Assembly (NCBI RefSeq): GCF_036324505.1
Contig: NC_086370.1
Coordinates: 16,952,600 to 17,016,599 of the forward strand
Source of the DNA: Eleginops maclovinus
Taxonomy: Eukaryota; Chordata; Actinopteri; Perciformes; Eleginopidae
Length of the DNA stretch: 64,000 nt
Direction of reading: 5' to 3'
Under the pieces are notes generated by a model, which was given only the letters and a program-made list of their open reading frames with translations, did not search any database and was not told where the DNA came from. Each line of letters opens with the position of its first letter. Within the stretch, counting starts at the first letter, position 1. This document shows, piece by piece, positions 13,301-26,800 of the stretch. A program made the position numbers and the translations under genes.

Positions 13301-16300
13301 AACAAAGCAGCTTCGGGTTGCATTTAAATTGAAATCTCCCTTGAAGGGACATCTTCCCCAGTAATGTTTGCATTTTTATTCAGGGCTAAAGATAACATTG
13401 TTCCACATGTAAGCCCCAGTGAATATGTTTAAGTTTGTAAAAAGGTCGTAAGAAACACTCAGTCTCTCTTGGGCGGATTTGATCCCCCAAAGGAAAACTA
13501 CAGCTATTTTATTTGGAGTTTGACTTATGAGTGTTTGGTTTTCACCCAACTTAAAGTATTGATTAGTGGAAGTCATTGTGTACCCTCATATGTCAACAGC
13601 TAATACATTCTTTATTTCACTCGGCAGCATTGATTACATTAGTGCAGCACACTGCTTTATTTTCTATAATGGTATTAAAAGTAAAGCCATCTTCAGTAAC
13701 CGCTTTCATGTTTCTTAGCAATTACTATATGGTGTTTTTTGAAGCCTTTGTTTGCTAAGGTAAACATTTTCAACCTGAAACACATGGCTCGGTGGCAGCC
13801 ATTGACTGGAGCACGACTGTAATCAATAACCACTAAACCGCTCAATACAGCAACACGTTAAGCTCTGTCACAAAACTGATGAAAAACATGCAACATGCAA
13901 AAGCTGGGAGACTCTGTACATTTAAGACGGAACAAAGAAATCAGTGAAATATCTTCAGTGTAAACTCATGTTTGTTTTTATAAAGAAAAGTCTTGTTTGT
14001 AGATAAAAAGAATGAACCTGAATCTGTATTTGTACATTTAAAATAAAAGGTAGTATTTAACTTAATAGCATGTATTAATGAAAAGGCCGTTCAAACCTGA
14101 CTGATTACTATAATGAAGGATTGTAACTGTCGTTTATTATAGTTGCTGAATTAGAATTACAAATCAAGCAGATCATTTAAAAAGTTGAGTAAGAGATATG
14201 CCACGATGAGAAATTGAACACTAGCCATGCAAAGAACAGAGTAATTGGATGAGGCAGATATGTTGCAAAAAGATTAATTTATGAAATTAAAGGATATAAT
14301 GAGAAATAACGAAAAATCATCTCATGCTGACAAACACCTCCAGAAGTGTAATTACATAAACACAACAATAAGGCTCAGAACATTAACTGTGTCATCTCAA
14401 ACTATTTGCCATCAGCAGAATGAATATTTAATCTTTGGAGATCTGACTTGCATTTCAAAAGAGGAAACGCATTGTCGTACTGTAGATGCGAAGACCAGAA
14501 TACTGGGCAGCAGACAGAGACACGATTTACACCTGTACGAGTGTCAAGTGAGAACCATACCATAATACATTTTTTCTAATCACGGCTAAGGATGATGGGT
14601 GATTTAAGTACAGGCAATTATTATTAAAATAAAATATATGTATTTTTGTGAGGCATTAATGACTTCAATTTAAGGGCCAATTGCTCAGACAAGAAAAGAG
14701 CACAAGGGATGTGAATAATCAAAAGGTCTCCTGCCAGAAATAAACCAGGTCTAAAAAAAAAATGAAATTATAATTTTGTGCTGAAAGAAAAGCATCGAGT
14801 ACTAGGGAGGAATAAAATATATTTTTATGACTAGTATCAACGTTGTGCAACTTGCCAGAAATATTTCCGTTCCTTGGTACTGTATATATTAAAAACAAAA
14901 CATTACGTATCCTTCCAAACATATTCGATTTAGCAAATGAATAGATCTCTTGCAAACACCAGTTCCTATAGGTCCTTGTAGTTACTTTAGTTTAACCATT
15001 AATTAATACTTTTCCTTCATTGACTATAAAATAACATATCTATTAAGAGACTTGTCCACTGACTTTCGTTTTAGCCCCTTCTTGCTAGCGGTCTGCTGTC
15101 TCTCTGTGTTTGAGGTCTGAACGGTTCCCTGGAGCTGTGGATCTAGAGAAAGTGGCATCCTGCCCACTGAGTGGTCTGTTGTTGCTGATGAGGTTTTTGA
15201 ATGATTTTTGTCAGCTGGTAACGGGTGAAACTGTTTTCTAGTAAGTATCTTCATACAGCTATAAAACCCATCTTTTTGTTTGTCTTGGTATCTTTGGGGA
15301 AGCCTTGTTGTATTTGTTCCTTGCAGTTAATTTAGCATCTCCTTTCGCTGGTGTTGTGTGGTTAATAAGGAAGCTTAGTACTGTCTTTTCGTTTGATCAT
15401 TGAGACAAATTATTAGGTCGTTTTTGGTTTCAAGTTGTTGTGGGAATGTTTTGTTTATTGTTATTGCATGGTGGAGACTCTGTAGCTTTGTTGTTGTCCC
15501 ATTATCTTTTTGTAAACCATTAAAATATAAATGAATAAAATTCATTGTTAAAATGCAAGTGCTTCAGCCGGCCTCTTTTGTTGTTTTGGTCCCATAATTG
15601 TTATGCTCTGTCCTATGTTTCCCTTGACATTAAGTTAAGCTCATAACAATATTTCCTGATTCATCAAGTTATTGGTGATTATTACACTTGAAGTCTGCAC
15701 TCAAAAATGTGTTCCTGATATGGCTGTCTATTATATACCCGTGAGACATAACCTGAGCAAATCAAATTAACAGGCAGTACATTGAGGATTTCTCCGCTGT
15801 TGCTCACCCACCATGTGTAGGGCGGCCACAGGGGACAAAGGGAACAGCAATAAAAGAAGATGAGTGAGGGATTTGGATAAGTCACCCAGGATCACCCCAT
15901 TATATGAGCTATTCCTTTTTTAAACCCTCATCAGCATATCAGGGATTTCCAGTGCGGCTTTACCACAGCTCAGGCAAGACTACAGGCTCCCAAGAGAACA
16001 AAAGAAACTCTCTTTTTATACTGCTGTATGATGCAGCTAATGAAAATAAATGCCTCTTTCTTTTATTAGACTTGACAAATTCCTGATGCAAAACCGAACA
16101 TTACGGTGATATCTACAAAAACATCCCATGGGAGAGAAAACAGTTTTTTTAATGTGCCATCTTTGCAGTGACAGTTTGGTAAAGTATTTTAGAGACAAAT
16201 GAGTATCTGCAAAAAACTAATCATAAGTCGTCCTGATGCATTGTCAAAAACAGTGTTAAGTGAACATGCTTAAGGTCAGAACATGACAAAGTTACTGTGA

Positions 16301-18999
16301 GAACGCCGGACTTGAAAAACCCAGATCATAACATAATGCTCCCTGAGTGCTGTGATGAGAGCCAAAGACTCTGTTTCAGATTCACATTGCTTTTGTCCGT
16401 GTAAGCCAGCACGTTTTTCAAAATGTGACCATTAAAGTGGTACCGCCCATGCCCTCTCCTCACACCCCCCCCCCCCCCCTTCAGCTACAATATGTGCTTT
16501 ATTGATCTCAAGGCTGTTACTTGGATTGCTGTTGTTGTTGCTGTTAGATGTCATTGCTTTGGTCAACCAGAACAGCCTCACAAAAACAAGACAGGAGACT
16601 CCTGGAAGCAGCGTTTTCGAAAAAAGAAAAACAGTCGCCTCTTATCTGTGCGAACTTTCATTTTGCTGGTAGCAACAGTTAGGTAAGTTGGTGAGCTATA
16701 AGCTGCTAATTAACCTAGTTGTTTTTAATTCCACTTTAGCTGACAGTTGTTCTATGAAGAGGGTAAGCATTATAATAAGCGACTGCTCCAGTTTAATATG
16801 TTAGGTGCTCACTTCAGAAAGAGGAAGGCTTATGTCCAGGCTAAAGTCCTTGCCATGTACTTGAGGTGAACTTAAGACAACTACACAAAAGAGAAAAGCA
16901 ATTAAATATTGATTGGACTTCAAGAGGGAAATGGATGTGGTTGGCTGCGGTCAGCAAGACAAAACCCCCGGATTAATGTCGCACGTTTCCTTTAAACAAT
17001 TAGAAAATATATAAATAAAGCTGACAATCACAGGAGGGATGTCTTTAGATTCAATTTCCATTAAATAACCTTTGCCAAGTCTGTAAGTCACAATTGGCTC
17101 TCTGCTGTCTCAAATTACACTTAAGGTCCATGATAAGTAGCTGACTAATATAAGTCAATGTATGTTTGGGCAAACGGCCAATGACACATCCAAGCAAACT
17201 CGATTTTGAAATGTCAGGTTTCCTCATATGCCCTCTCCAAATGGCTACTGTCAGTTTGCAAAAGTTTGGAGTTTTGTTATCAGGTGGCAGAGGTTTCACT
17301 TCACTTCACTTTTTTATAATAATTTCTTTAAACAAACTGTCTTTGAATTTAGACAAAGGTTAATAAAAGCAGGCTCTTCATGTAAACTGTAGACCATCGA
17401 TTTTTGCTGGCAAAAGTTAGCATTGGCTAGCTGACCAAGCTCATGTTTGCCCCATGAGTTAAAAGCTCCATCTGCTGTCTGACTTTCCAAAGTTTCCATA
17501 CAAATGTTTTGTAAAATGATGTCATATTGGGGCCATGTACATAATGGCTAAATAAATGATAGTGTCTCAAAACACAGGTATAACCAGCATGTCCCAAAGT
17601 CAAAATACCCATTATTTGATGATCCATGATCCAAGTCTCAAGCTTTAAATAGTATAAGAAATATAATATACTATTGTTTTAATTATATAACATAATCTGG
17701 TTGTTTTGGTGTGTTTCTGAAAGAGTTTATATTTAAAACAATATGATTTCACTTTTGATACTGAAAGATAAACTGTTTCATGGGGTGTTTGGCTTTTCTT
17801 TACACTCAATCCAAACTCAACAAACAGCTGCTGGTGTTAGCCTATACTCCGACAGGACTTGCATGCAAAACACCAGGGAAAACATGCACAAGGGGTGTGC
17901 TACTGTAGTAATGAACACCATCTATAACCCTGCAGCATAATGTAGTTAGTGTATTTGTTTGCATTAGCAGTAACTCAGTTAGACGTAACCTAGTTAGCTG
18001 GAAATGCTAACAGTTGCAGCTTACATTAGAGCAGATAAACACACAACATTTAATCAATTTCTTTCTCTTTGCTCTGTTTTTGTTTTGCAGAGGTAATACA
18101 AGGACACTGCAATCTAAACTGTACATCTAACAGCACCTATTACTTCAGCAAGTGGAGAATTACAAAGCCTACAGATGTTAAACTATGATTCGACAACTGC
18201 TTTTCAGGGAAAGGAGCATTACAATTCTCACTAAATAATTACATATGTCTTTTTATGCTGGCTTGACTGTGCTTCTGATTCATTTGCCTGAATTGTGTAC
18301 AAATTAGACTCAGATTTATTTCTCTCTAGGCCATGTAATCGCTCCACTGTAAATCTATTAAGGGGGGGGGCGACACATGAGGGGTAAATCAAGCACAGCA
18401 GGCTCAGCTACAGAGCAGGTGTGAAGCTACAGCAGAGAGGCTTTATTAAGTCACTGTCAGGTAAACAGACTGCAGTAGAGAGAACGAGTAGCCGAAGTGG
18501 GTGTCATTCTGACAGGCAGTATAGAGAGGAACAGGAGTAGCAGCGCCGGGATCAAGAAGCACCTGCTGCTCTCTTAAGAACTCTTCAGCAGCATGGAAAT
18601 GTGGGGGGAAAAGAAAAACAAAACACACTTTGCAGTGGAGTGAACCAGTCATTGTGGCGTTTTGAGAAGAGTCACTAATAATAGCATGAGATGCGTTTCC
18701 AATTCCATCTCTGCTGAGACTGTAATCACATTATGCATAACATTTTTGCGTCTGAATAAAACTTGCCCTTTTACCTGCACAGTGGGACACCACGACTGGT
18801 GGGGCTCAATTTGCAAATACCAATCGTGCTCTTCTCTCACATGCAAGGGTGGCTCACATGAGAAAACAACACATTGATGTATATTCATGTGCAATGCAAC
18901 TGTCCTTTTTTACAGGCAAAGACATGCTGGAGGATTGCTGCAAAGTCAAAGATACACCATTACTGTTACAGCAGCTCCTACCTACCACCGAGTAGTTTC
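10366..18999. other. Non-coding DNA, nothing firm recognised
   Basis: No exon, RNA gene or clear mobile element is recognised over this 8.6 kb. A 12-base A run near 10771 and a 15-base C run (listed separately) are the only low-complexity items noted. The segment near 15480-15550 resembles the A/T-rich tail of a retroelement, but not clearly enough to call. Confidence 0.4.
16465..16479. repeat. Homopolymer C15 tract
   Basis: Fifteen consecutive C residues directly follow a CACA. The length may be unreliable because of sequencing slippage. No gene context. Confidence 0.9.
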
Positions 19000-19325
19000 C
19001 TTATATCTACTTTATTTAATGTACTTATTTGTTGTTTTGTTCCATTTATGGTGTATAGCTCTTTCGTTTTAACTTATAGTTTGCACAATGGATGCCAAAC
19101 CCATTATTTTTGCAACATATGCCGTTAATAACTGCACAATTTCAGAACTGTTACAGGATGTGTATTTTGTAAAATGTGTCATTTTTTCTTTACAGTTTTT
19201 ATCTTTAATAGTTTTTAATGCATGCTTCTTAGGTAATATCAAGCTGTCTTTGGCTCTTTTCTTGCTGTAACAAATGCAAATTTCCCCTCTGTGGGACTAA
19301 AAAGGGTATTCTGATTCTGATTATT
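19000..19325 (+). mobile_element. 3' tail of an L2/Rex-like LINE
   Basis: The segment ends with a CTGTAACA motif, then a run close to AAATTTCCCCTCTGTGGGAC (19278-19297) and a short ATTCTG-ATTCTG tail. This matches the well-known 3' end of L2/Rex-type fish non-LTR retrotransposons, which is a stem-loop followed by a short microsatellite tail. The T-rich stretch before it fits the 3' untranslated region. No reverse-transcriptase frame is visible, so the copy is 5'-truncated as usual. The left boundary is approximate. Recognition is from memory of the family, not from a database search. Confidence 0.5.
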
Positions 19326-22008
19326 AAACTGTGTTGTTTCTTAACTAAACAAACATTGCATGCAGCAGTCAAACACCACTACAAAGCCAGGTGAGCTCCT
19401 GCTGAAAGAATGACTGACCGATGCAATCATGGCTCTTTCTACCAATTGAGAGACTTTCCTAGAGTAATGTACATGTTCATTATGCACCCAGGGTACATCA
19501 CTTTGGTGGGCTTACTTATATTGATTCCTCAGCCTCACTACCTGCCACCACATTTCTTCAGCTGGTTCCACTGCCAAAGCATCACAGGCACAGCACAAAT
19601 GAAATACGAATGACCATGGAACTCATGTGCAATCCATAACTGCTATAGACTTCTTAGCACTTTTGTAAACTCTGCTTGTCTAAAGAAAGTTTTATAGAAG
19701 GAAATTAAAACAAAATTGGTTTTGTGGATAGTTTTTTGGTAGTTGCTCATGTTTGTGTTTTTGAATTGTTCTTCTGAGTTTTGTCAAATCTAAAATGTTT
19801 GTTGTTTCCCTCAATTATCTAAATCCATGTGGTCCCATTTTTCTGACTGCACTCCATTTTTACATGCTGTGTTTGTGATTGCATGACCTAAATACTTTCA
19901 GTACCCTGGTGAGTATTGACTTGTTTGGGCTTTTTTGAGTTGCGGCCTACCTCAGTGCCATTCTCTGTCTTCTTTTTCCCTCCTCCTTTTCTTCATGTCG
20001 CACTGTGGTCGGCGATTTATCTTCGCCAGGTTCCTCCTTGTAAAGATCTTCACCTGTTTTCCAGCTGACTTCTTGGGATTGCTGTCACCAGAAACAAACA
20101 GTTTAAGTGTGGAGTCCAAATGGGAGCCTGAACATCTCCCAACAGGAAAGAGTCAAGAGACCATTTTCATATCATTTGTTTAGTTGCAAGTAAACAGTAA
20201 TGCAGTAGTAATACTAATCCATTACTATTCTATATATTAGTGGGAAATCAACAGATCAAAAGTATATTTGGCTGGTAAAATTTGCATAGTTTTACTCAAG
20301 GAAAGTTTTTCAATTAAGTTATTTTACTAGTAGTCGAATATTTTATTTGTGTGGTTAAATGATTTAGATAGTAAATGGTTCGTTCACCACAAATAATAAT
20401 CACATAATTATAAAACATAAAAATGTATAGACACTTAAAAGTTCAACATGATTATTTAGCTGCATGACCAAAAAAGATTAATTTAGGACGGATTAAAGCA
20501 ACATATATACGCTCCATTGCATATATTCACAGCTCAAATGGCTGAAACAGCTAAAGGTAATTTTCTTTTCATTATTTCTTACTTCGAAAGAAATTAATTA
20601 TGTAGTTTAAATGTATTTCCATTTTGGAAATATCAAACATGCATTGGTTACCTTTCAATTTCACATATATGTTTGCTATAATGCTGAATAATATCACGTC
20701 TGAAAAGGATGGTCCAGTTGGAACATACATTAAAACCATTGGCATTTCTATCATATTATCAGAAGACACGGTTTACAGAGATATCATGGATGGAGTTATA
20801 TTTTCCAAAATAAGAATAACTGGGGGAGAAAAATCAGCAAAGCTCTCTTTCCCTCTCAGCTATGAAGTTAACCAACAGCAGGAGAGGCTGTTATGTGAGG
20901 AAAGCATTTGGGAGCCTGAAACACTGAAAGCATTAGGAGCCAAAACTTATTAACAATGAAATGAACTGACTTATACTCCATATACTATTTCAAATGCTGT
21001 TTTGGAACTGAGGCACTATTCAACAAACTGCAAGGTGTAAAATGTATGTTTCAGTATTAAAAAGTATGAATGTTTAATGTAGAACGAATGTCAATGACAA
21101 TAGGTTAAAACGATAGAAAAGCTACAGTATGCTGAAGACAGAATGGAAGTAAATTATGAAATGTCAGATAGCATGAACATCCTTCTATGTTGTTAGTGTG
21201 AGTTCAGAGAACATGGGGCAGGGAAACGTAAGACAAAATGAGGGTCTGAAATGCACCACAAACCTCCAGGTAATAGGTTCTTATACTCCATGAATGGATG
21301 TCAGTGATATTGGAGAACACCATTACACATGTACTCTGTTTCCACTCTTCATCCTGAAGAGCAGAGAGGGGAATTGAGCTGGTTGCAGCCTGAATTAAAA
21401 AGAAGGAAAGCCATTGATTCTTGGTCTAATTCTACTTTTAAAATGAAATTATACGTACCATTGCGATACTTCTATTCCAATGGATTAAATTGACATATTT
21501 TTACAAAGTTTTCTCCCTTAATAAAATATTTAAGTATTATCACAGGAACTGTTTTTTACTTTAGATGGTCAATATGTTATGCGATGATATCTAGATAAGT
21601 TAAAACAATTGAAAACCTTTTCTCGGAGGTTGTTGGTGTTGTAACAGATAGAGAAAGTATTATAAAAAAAGCATCCAATAGTCATGATACAAAAACAATC
21701 AGCTGCCTGCACATCTACCCATCTGTATTCAGAGCCAATCGTTTCTTATCCTACATGGGTCATCTTGAATCAATGGAGAGTAATGCAGGAACAAACCCCC
21801 TGTCAGACAAACCTCCCCCCAACAAAGGCAACAGCAGTGGCGAGATTGAAAAAGGCTCGGCTCAATGATGGGATTGCCAGGAAGACCCCCACCCCACATA
21901 TAGGTGATGGATCCATATGCTTCTCACTGGGCTGCTCACTAAACAGCCGTGGCTCTTGGATACCTGGCTTTAGTAAGTCATTGACAGCAAACACTAAACC
22001 TGCTGTAC
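19326..22008. other. Non-coding DNA before the minisatellite
   Basis: No gene is recognised. Just before the tandem array (21684-22048) both strands are open for some length (130 codons plus, 81 codons minus), and this stretch is less AT-rich than its surroundings. The translations show no family I know, and the plus frame runs into the minisatellite before stopping. Confidence 0.4.
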
Positions 22009-22556
22009 GTAAGGGGGGACCATTATTAACAAAGGACATGTTTTTCATAAGGGGGGACCCTTATCAAAAAACATAATTGTTTACATAAGGGGGGACCCTT
22101 ATCAAAAAACATAATTGTTAGGTAAGGGGGGACCCTTATCAAAAAACATAATTTTTACGTAAGGGGGGACCCTTATCAAAAAACTATTTTTTAAGTAAGG
22201 GGGGACCCTTATCAAAAAACATAATTTTTACGTAAGGGGGGACCCTTATCCAAAAACATAATTTTTACGTAAGGGGGGACCCTTATCAAAAAACATAATT
22301 TTTACGTAAGGGGGGACCCTTATCAAAAAACATAATTTTTACGTAAGGGGGGACCCTTATCAAAAAACTATTTTTTACGTAAGGGGGGACCCTTATCCAA
22401 AAACTATTTTTTACGTAAGGGGGGACCCTTATCAAAAACTATTTTTTACTTAAGGGGGGACCCTTATCCAAAACTTAATTTTTACGTAAGGGGGGACCCT
22501 TATCAAAAACATACTTTTTACGCAAGGGGGGGACCCTTATCAAATACAACATTTTT
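22009..22556. repeat. Minisatellite of ~37 bp, 15 units, cut by gap
   Basis: Fifteen copies of a unit of 35-38 bp can be counted by the G-run positions (22013, 22051, 22089, 22126, 22163, 22199, 22236, 22273, 22310, 22347, 22383, 22419, 22454, 22490, 22525). The core is TAAGGGGGGACCCTTATC, followed by an A run, then either CATAATTTTTACG or CTATTTTTTACG. Two unit variants are interspersed. The first unit is the most diverged, as is usual at an array edge. The core is self-complementary: ATAAGGG and CCCTTAT arms around a GGGA loop. The array runs straight into the 500-N gap and is absent on the far side, so its true length is unknown. Confidence 0.95.
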
Positions 22557-23056
22557 NNNNNNNNNNNNNNNNNNNNNNNNNNNNNNNNNNNNNNNNNNNN
22601 NNNNNNNNNNNNNNNNNNNNNNNNNNNNNNNNNNNNNNNNNNNNNNNNNNNNNNNNNNNNNNNNNNNNNNNNNNNNNNNNNNNNNNNNNNNNNNNNNNNN
22701 NNNNNNNNNNNNNNNNNNNNNNNNNNNNNNNNNNNNNNNNNNNNNNNNNNNNNNNNNNNNNNNNNNNNNNNNNNNNNNNNNNNNNNNNNNNNNNNNNNNN
22801 NNNNNNNNNNNNNNNNNNNNNNNNNNNNNNNNNNNNNNNNNNNNNNNNNNNNNNNNNNNNNNNNNNNNNNNNNNNNNNNNNNNNNNNNNNNNNNNNNNNN
22901 NNNNNNNNNNNNNNNNNNNNNNNNNNNNNNNNNNNNNNNNNNNNNNNNNNNNNNNNNNNNNNNNNNNNNNNNNNNNNNNNNNNNNNNNNNNNNNNNNNNN
23001 NNNNNNNNNNNNNNNNNNNNNNNNNNNNNNNNNNNNNNNNNNNNNNNNNNNNNNNN
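22557..23056. other. Assembly gap (exactly 500 N)
   Basis: Exactly 500 unknown bases, a round number typical of a placeholder gap of unknown size. It abuts the minisatellite, so the gap probably reflects collapse of that array. The 188-codon frame that bridges it on the minus strand is an artefact. Confidence 0.98.
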
Positions 23057-23344
23057 GTTGAGCCTACAATATAGTGCTTTATCCTCTCACAATACCAAAT
23101 AGTCAAAGAAAATGTGTGGCGGTTAGTTAATATTTGTTTAACACTTTGGTCACTTTAAATCTACGTAGTGGACCAAAGCAATAGCTGCAAAAGCACCTTG
23201 ATTTTTTTTTTTTAAAGGCAGCTTGAGCAAGAACACGGTAGATGGCGTAAAGGAAACATGAAAATTGTCAAGGGCATCATCGACTAAATATTGGAGCATG
23301 AAAAGAACTAAATCACCCCTGTCTCTTAGAAACTACATTTATAC

Positions 23345-23838
23345 TAGGGCTGAACGATTTTGGAAAATAATCTAATTGCGATTTTTTTCCTCAATATTGC
23401 GATTTAATATGCGATTATTTTTTTCAAGGTCCTCTTCTCATGTATTTCTCAACAAACACAAGCAATAAATCAATCGTGATTACAATCGTGAACCTCGTGA
23501 GGTAGCAACAGTAGCGAGGCACGTTCTGCACAATACCTGACGTTGCGCAGCATCTTCCTTTTTAAAGCCAAAATAACTCCACACAACTGACGTGCCGCCC
23601 CTCTTTGGTACCAAACTTCCAGCAGTGCACTCTTCTGACGAGCCTGAGGCCATTGTGCAACAAGTTCAAGCGCAGCGTTGACTTCTTTCCCTGCCTGCTC
23701 GGCTTCGCTCGGCTCCGCTCGGCTCGCAAGTCACGTGACCAGATCACGTGACAAGTCAAATCGCAGCCTTTGCGGTTGGAAAATCTCGTTTTGTCATATC
23801 GCGATATTATCGCAAACGTAATTAATCGTTCAGCCCTA
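23345..23838. mobile_element. Non-autonomous hAT-type MITE with CACGTG pair
   Basis: The element is 494 bp, with a 15-bp perfect terminal inverted repeat TAGGGCTGAACGATT and a perfect 8-bp target duplication ATTTATAC at 23337-23344 and 23839-23846. The subterminal sequence, rich in GCGATT and ATTGCGAT motifs, is that of a family seen widely in fish genomes. There is no transposase frame. Near the right end are three tandem copies of GCTCGGCTYC-like decamers, then two CACGTG sites: a perfect palindrome GTCACGTGAC at 23730-23739 and TCACGTGAC at 23744-23752. The superfamily call follows from the 8-bp duplication and termini. Confidence 0.85.
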
Positions 23839-23846
23839 ATTTATAC

Positions 23847-26800
23847 AAAAAATGTACACCTTTTATTTTTCTCTGGCTATTCCACTACTAATCCCTAACG
23901 TCAACCAAATGTGCCAACAAAAACAACACCAATCATGATTTAAGTCGATATTTTATCAATACTAGCAGATCTATACCTTAAAATCCCACTTAATGTTTCT
24001 TCTTTTGCGGTTACAAAATTATTCATATAAAAAAAAGTAGAATAATTTGAGGGACTAAAGAACTAATGTTCAATTTACCATGTTAATGTAGAAGACACCT
24101 CATTGCAATCATATTCAGGCAAATCATATGCAAGCTACGCAAAACTGTATTTGGGGCATCTCAATAAATGAAGCTGCATGCTGTGCTACTCAGTTATGCA
24201 TTTCTTGTTCTTGTGTTGCTGCTTTTGTAGTTTGACCTTATAAGCAAAACAATACATTCTTTTTAAAGATGTCCTTTTATTTTCAACACCAGATCCAAAT
24301 CAAAATTGGGATTTGGACTTTAGGGAAGGTCAGCCCAGATATAGCTAATTCATAATTGATGCAAATAAACATAATTTCCATATCAATGACATTCAAATGA
24401 CTTTAACTTTAGCTTCAATATATTCATTCACTGCAGCCACCAAAGGCTTGTGGGCTGTTTGTATACGTGGCAGCTCTCCAAATGGTCCCTTTGCAACAAT
24501 GCCATTAGGAAGTCAGTGGTGGTCATTGAAGCGAGCGCTCTGATGGCAGTTTGAAGATGTCACTGACACAGACGAGCCCATGGTTTTTAAATAGTTCTTT
24601 AGGAGTCTGACAGCACCGGAGACACTAACATACTCGCATGTCATTTAAATCAAGTTAGCGACAGTTAATTCCACTCTGTGATGGCCGACTGGTTAATGAG
24701 AAGCTGTTGGTTTAGTGAAATATGCGAGCTGAATTAAAAATGATATTCATACTGGAAGGATCCTGTTAAAAACTAAATCAGATATAGTTTGTGACAACAT
24801 ACAATTCCTATTTGTATAGAAATGTATTCTCTATGAAACGTAAATCTTAGTTTAAAGCAGAACTGTTGGGCATCATTACAACTTTTTGATTTTGAAAGAG
24901 TTTCTGTGTTTGAGATGAGCCACACATCATCGCTCAGCTCCGATTAAATGCTTGCCTCTCAAGTTGCTAATAGGACTCTAAACAATAATTGGCACTTGAA
25001 GAGGAAGTCCTGGCCTAGATATCCGTTATCCATTATCTGATGGCTTTACAGGAAATATTAGCTGTTGCCCCCAGAGGCTTAGTAGTCATCAGACCGGTAG
25101 TCGATGGGTTTCAAGATAGGGGGAAGAGTCGTTTAATGACCGTGGTTGTATTTGTGAGTGATGTTTGTTTGCCTCATCAATAAAAGATTTGAAGTCGTTG
25201 AACGGATTGTGTATCTTATCTCAGCGAGGATGTTGATAAATTACAGGTGATTTAACACGTTCCTTCATTTCACAGCATCAGTTATCTAATTCACAATTTC
25301 TCAATCTTGTTAATCTGTATTTGTGTAAATGAAATGGCATTAATCATAATGGCCGATACAGGGGATCTCCCCTTTAGAAGCGCAAAACACATAACATGGC
25401 GAGTGGTTTTAAAATAATGAAAAGGTTTCCTCTTAAAAAGGATATATAAATGAAAGGATTTGTGAATATGAGGCACAAAATTGAATACAGCATTTGGCCT
25501 GGAATGGCTAGATGTGCTATGATGATAAAACAGCACACTTGAAGTTAAAGGGTCATTGATACTCAGCAGAGAGTTGCCTGACCTAGGTTTTTAATAAAGG
25601 CCGACTATGAGCTGCATAGATCTGTAGTGCTGTGTATTTCCACTGGGACTGGGTTGTAAATCGACCCCATGCACTGCCTTTGAATACACCCATGAGTCTT
25701 GCTTGCTTGCTTACCAACCATTACAAACTCAATGCTTGGTTATCTCTCAGCCTACTCAAATGATTTACAGAGATTATCTCTTCATCTAATATCCATCATT
25801 TAACACTTTGTAAACATGATTTTATTGTAGGTTTTGCCGTTATAATGCCAACGCTCTAGCAGTTTCGCCAATATTCTAACCGTCCTTTTGAGGTAGGTTT
25901 TGTTCTGAACCGAATATTTAACATTTTCCAGATTATTCTGTGGAAGTCACAAGTGATTACACTGATAACGCAGAGCAGTGTTCAATGTATGCACCCTGGC
26001 TTTGCAGTGAGTCGGTTGTGTAGTCTTCTATGAAATCCCGTTGTTGGCTTTGCTCGTTAGATGTTAATTTTCAATCCATTGGTAAATCTATAAGGACATT
26101 CCTGGGTTGACTTGATTGCTCGATAACTGCAATACCCTTACCTCCCTTCAGAGACCGACTTTTCTCTTTGTTCTAGTTGCTTAATGTCAAACACACATTC
26201 TTTTTTCCGTGTGATAAGATATAGAATTGTTATTATTATTACTCAGTCTCATTCATTAATTTGTTCAAATGTTTGTTCCAAAATAAGCTGAACTCAAATA
26301 AGCACCAGCATCAACCTGAGGCTCAAGTAAAACATGAATAATTGATTCCATTTGAAAACATTCTCAACATGATCAGACATTTGCTTTAGGCTACCATGAT
26401 CGTCAACACTCTAAAAATATAAAAACATAGAACAATTTGTTCACAGACAGGAGGTTGGCCTCAGATGAGTGATGGCTGGTGGAGGAGGTGTGGTGGTTGA
26501 AGTAGCAGGGGGCAATGTTTTAGGGCACTTTAAGTGAGGTGAAGATCTTTGGAATTGGAATAACAGGGGTGAGCTGATCGCAGGATCTGTATGCACTGGA
26601 GTTTATTTGACTTTGATGTGTCATTAAGAATAAAGTTACAGTATTTAATTCTGAAAGTAGATTAAAGTATCTGCAGCAAAGAAAGAGAGTGATGGGCAGA
26701 GAGCAGCTATGTGATTGTTGTTGAGAATATGGATGTGTGGGGAGGAAGACAGAGTGGAGTTATTGATGCCGAGGCTAAAGTCGGCGAGGCATTTGGGAAC

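Noticed and set aside
15480..15560. Possible LINE tail ending in an ATAAATGAATAAAA-type run
   Set aside because: Lacks the conserved CCCC-TGTGGGAC stem seen at 19280 and any clear boundary.
22540..23106. 188-codon minus-strand frame
   Set aside because: Consists almost entirely of unknown residues across the 500-N gap.
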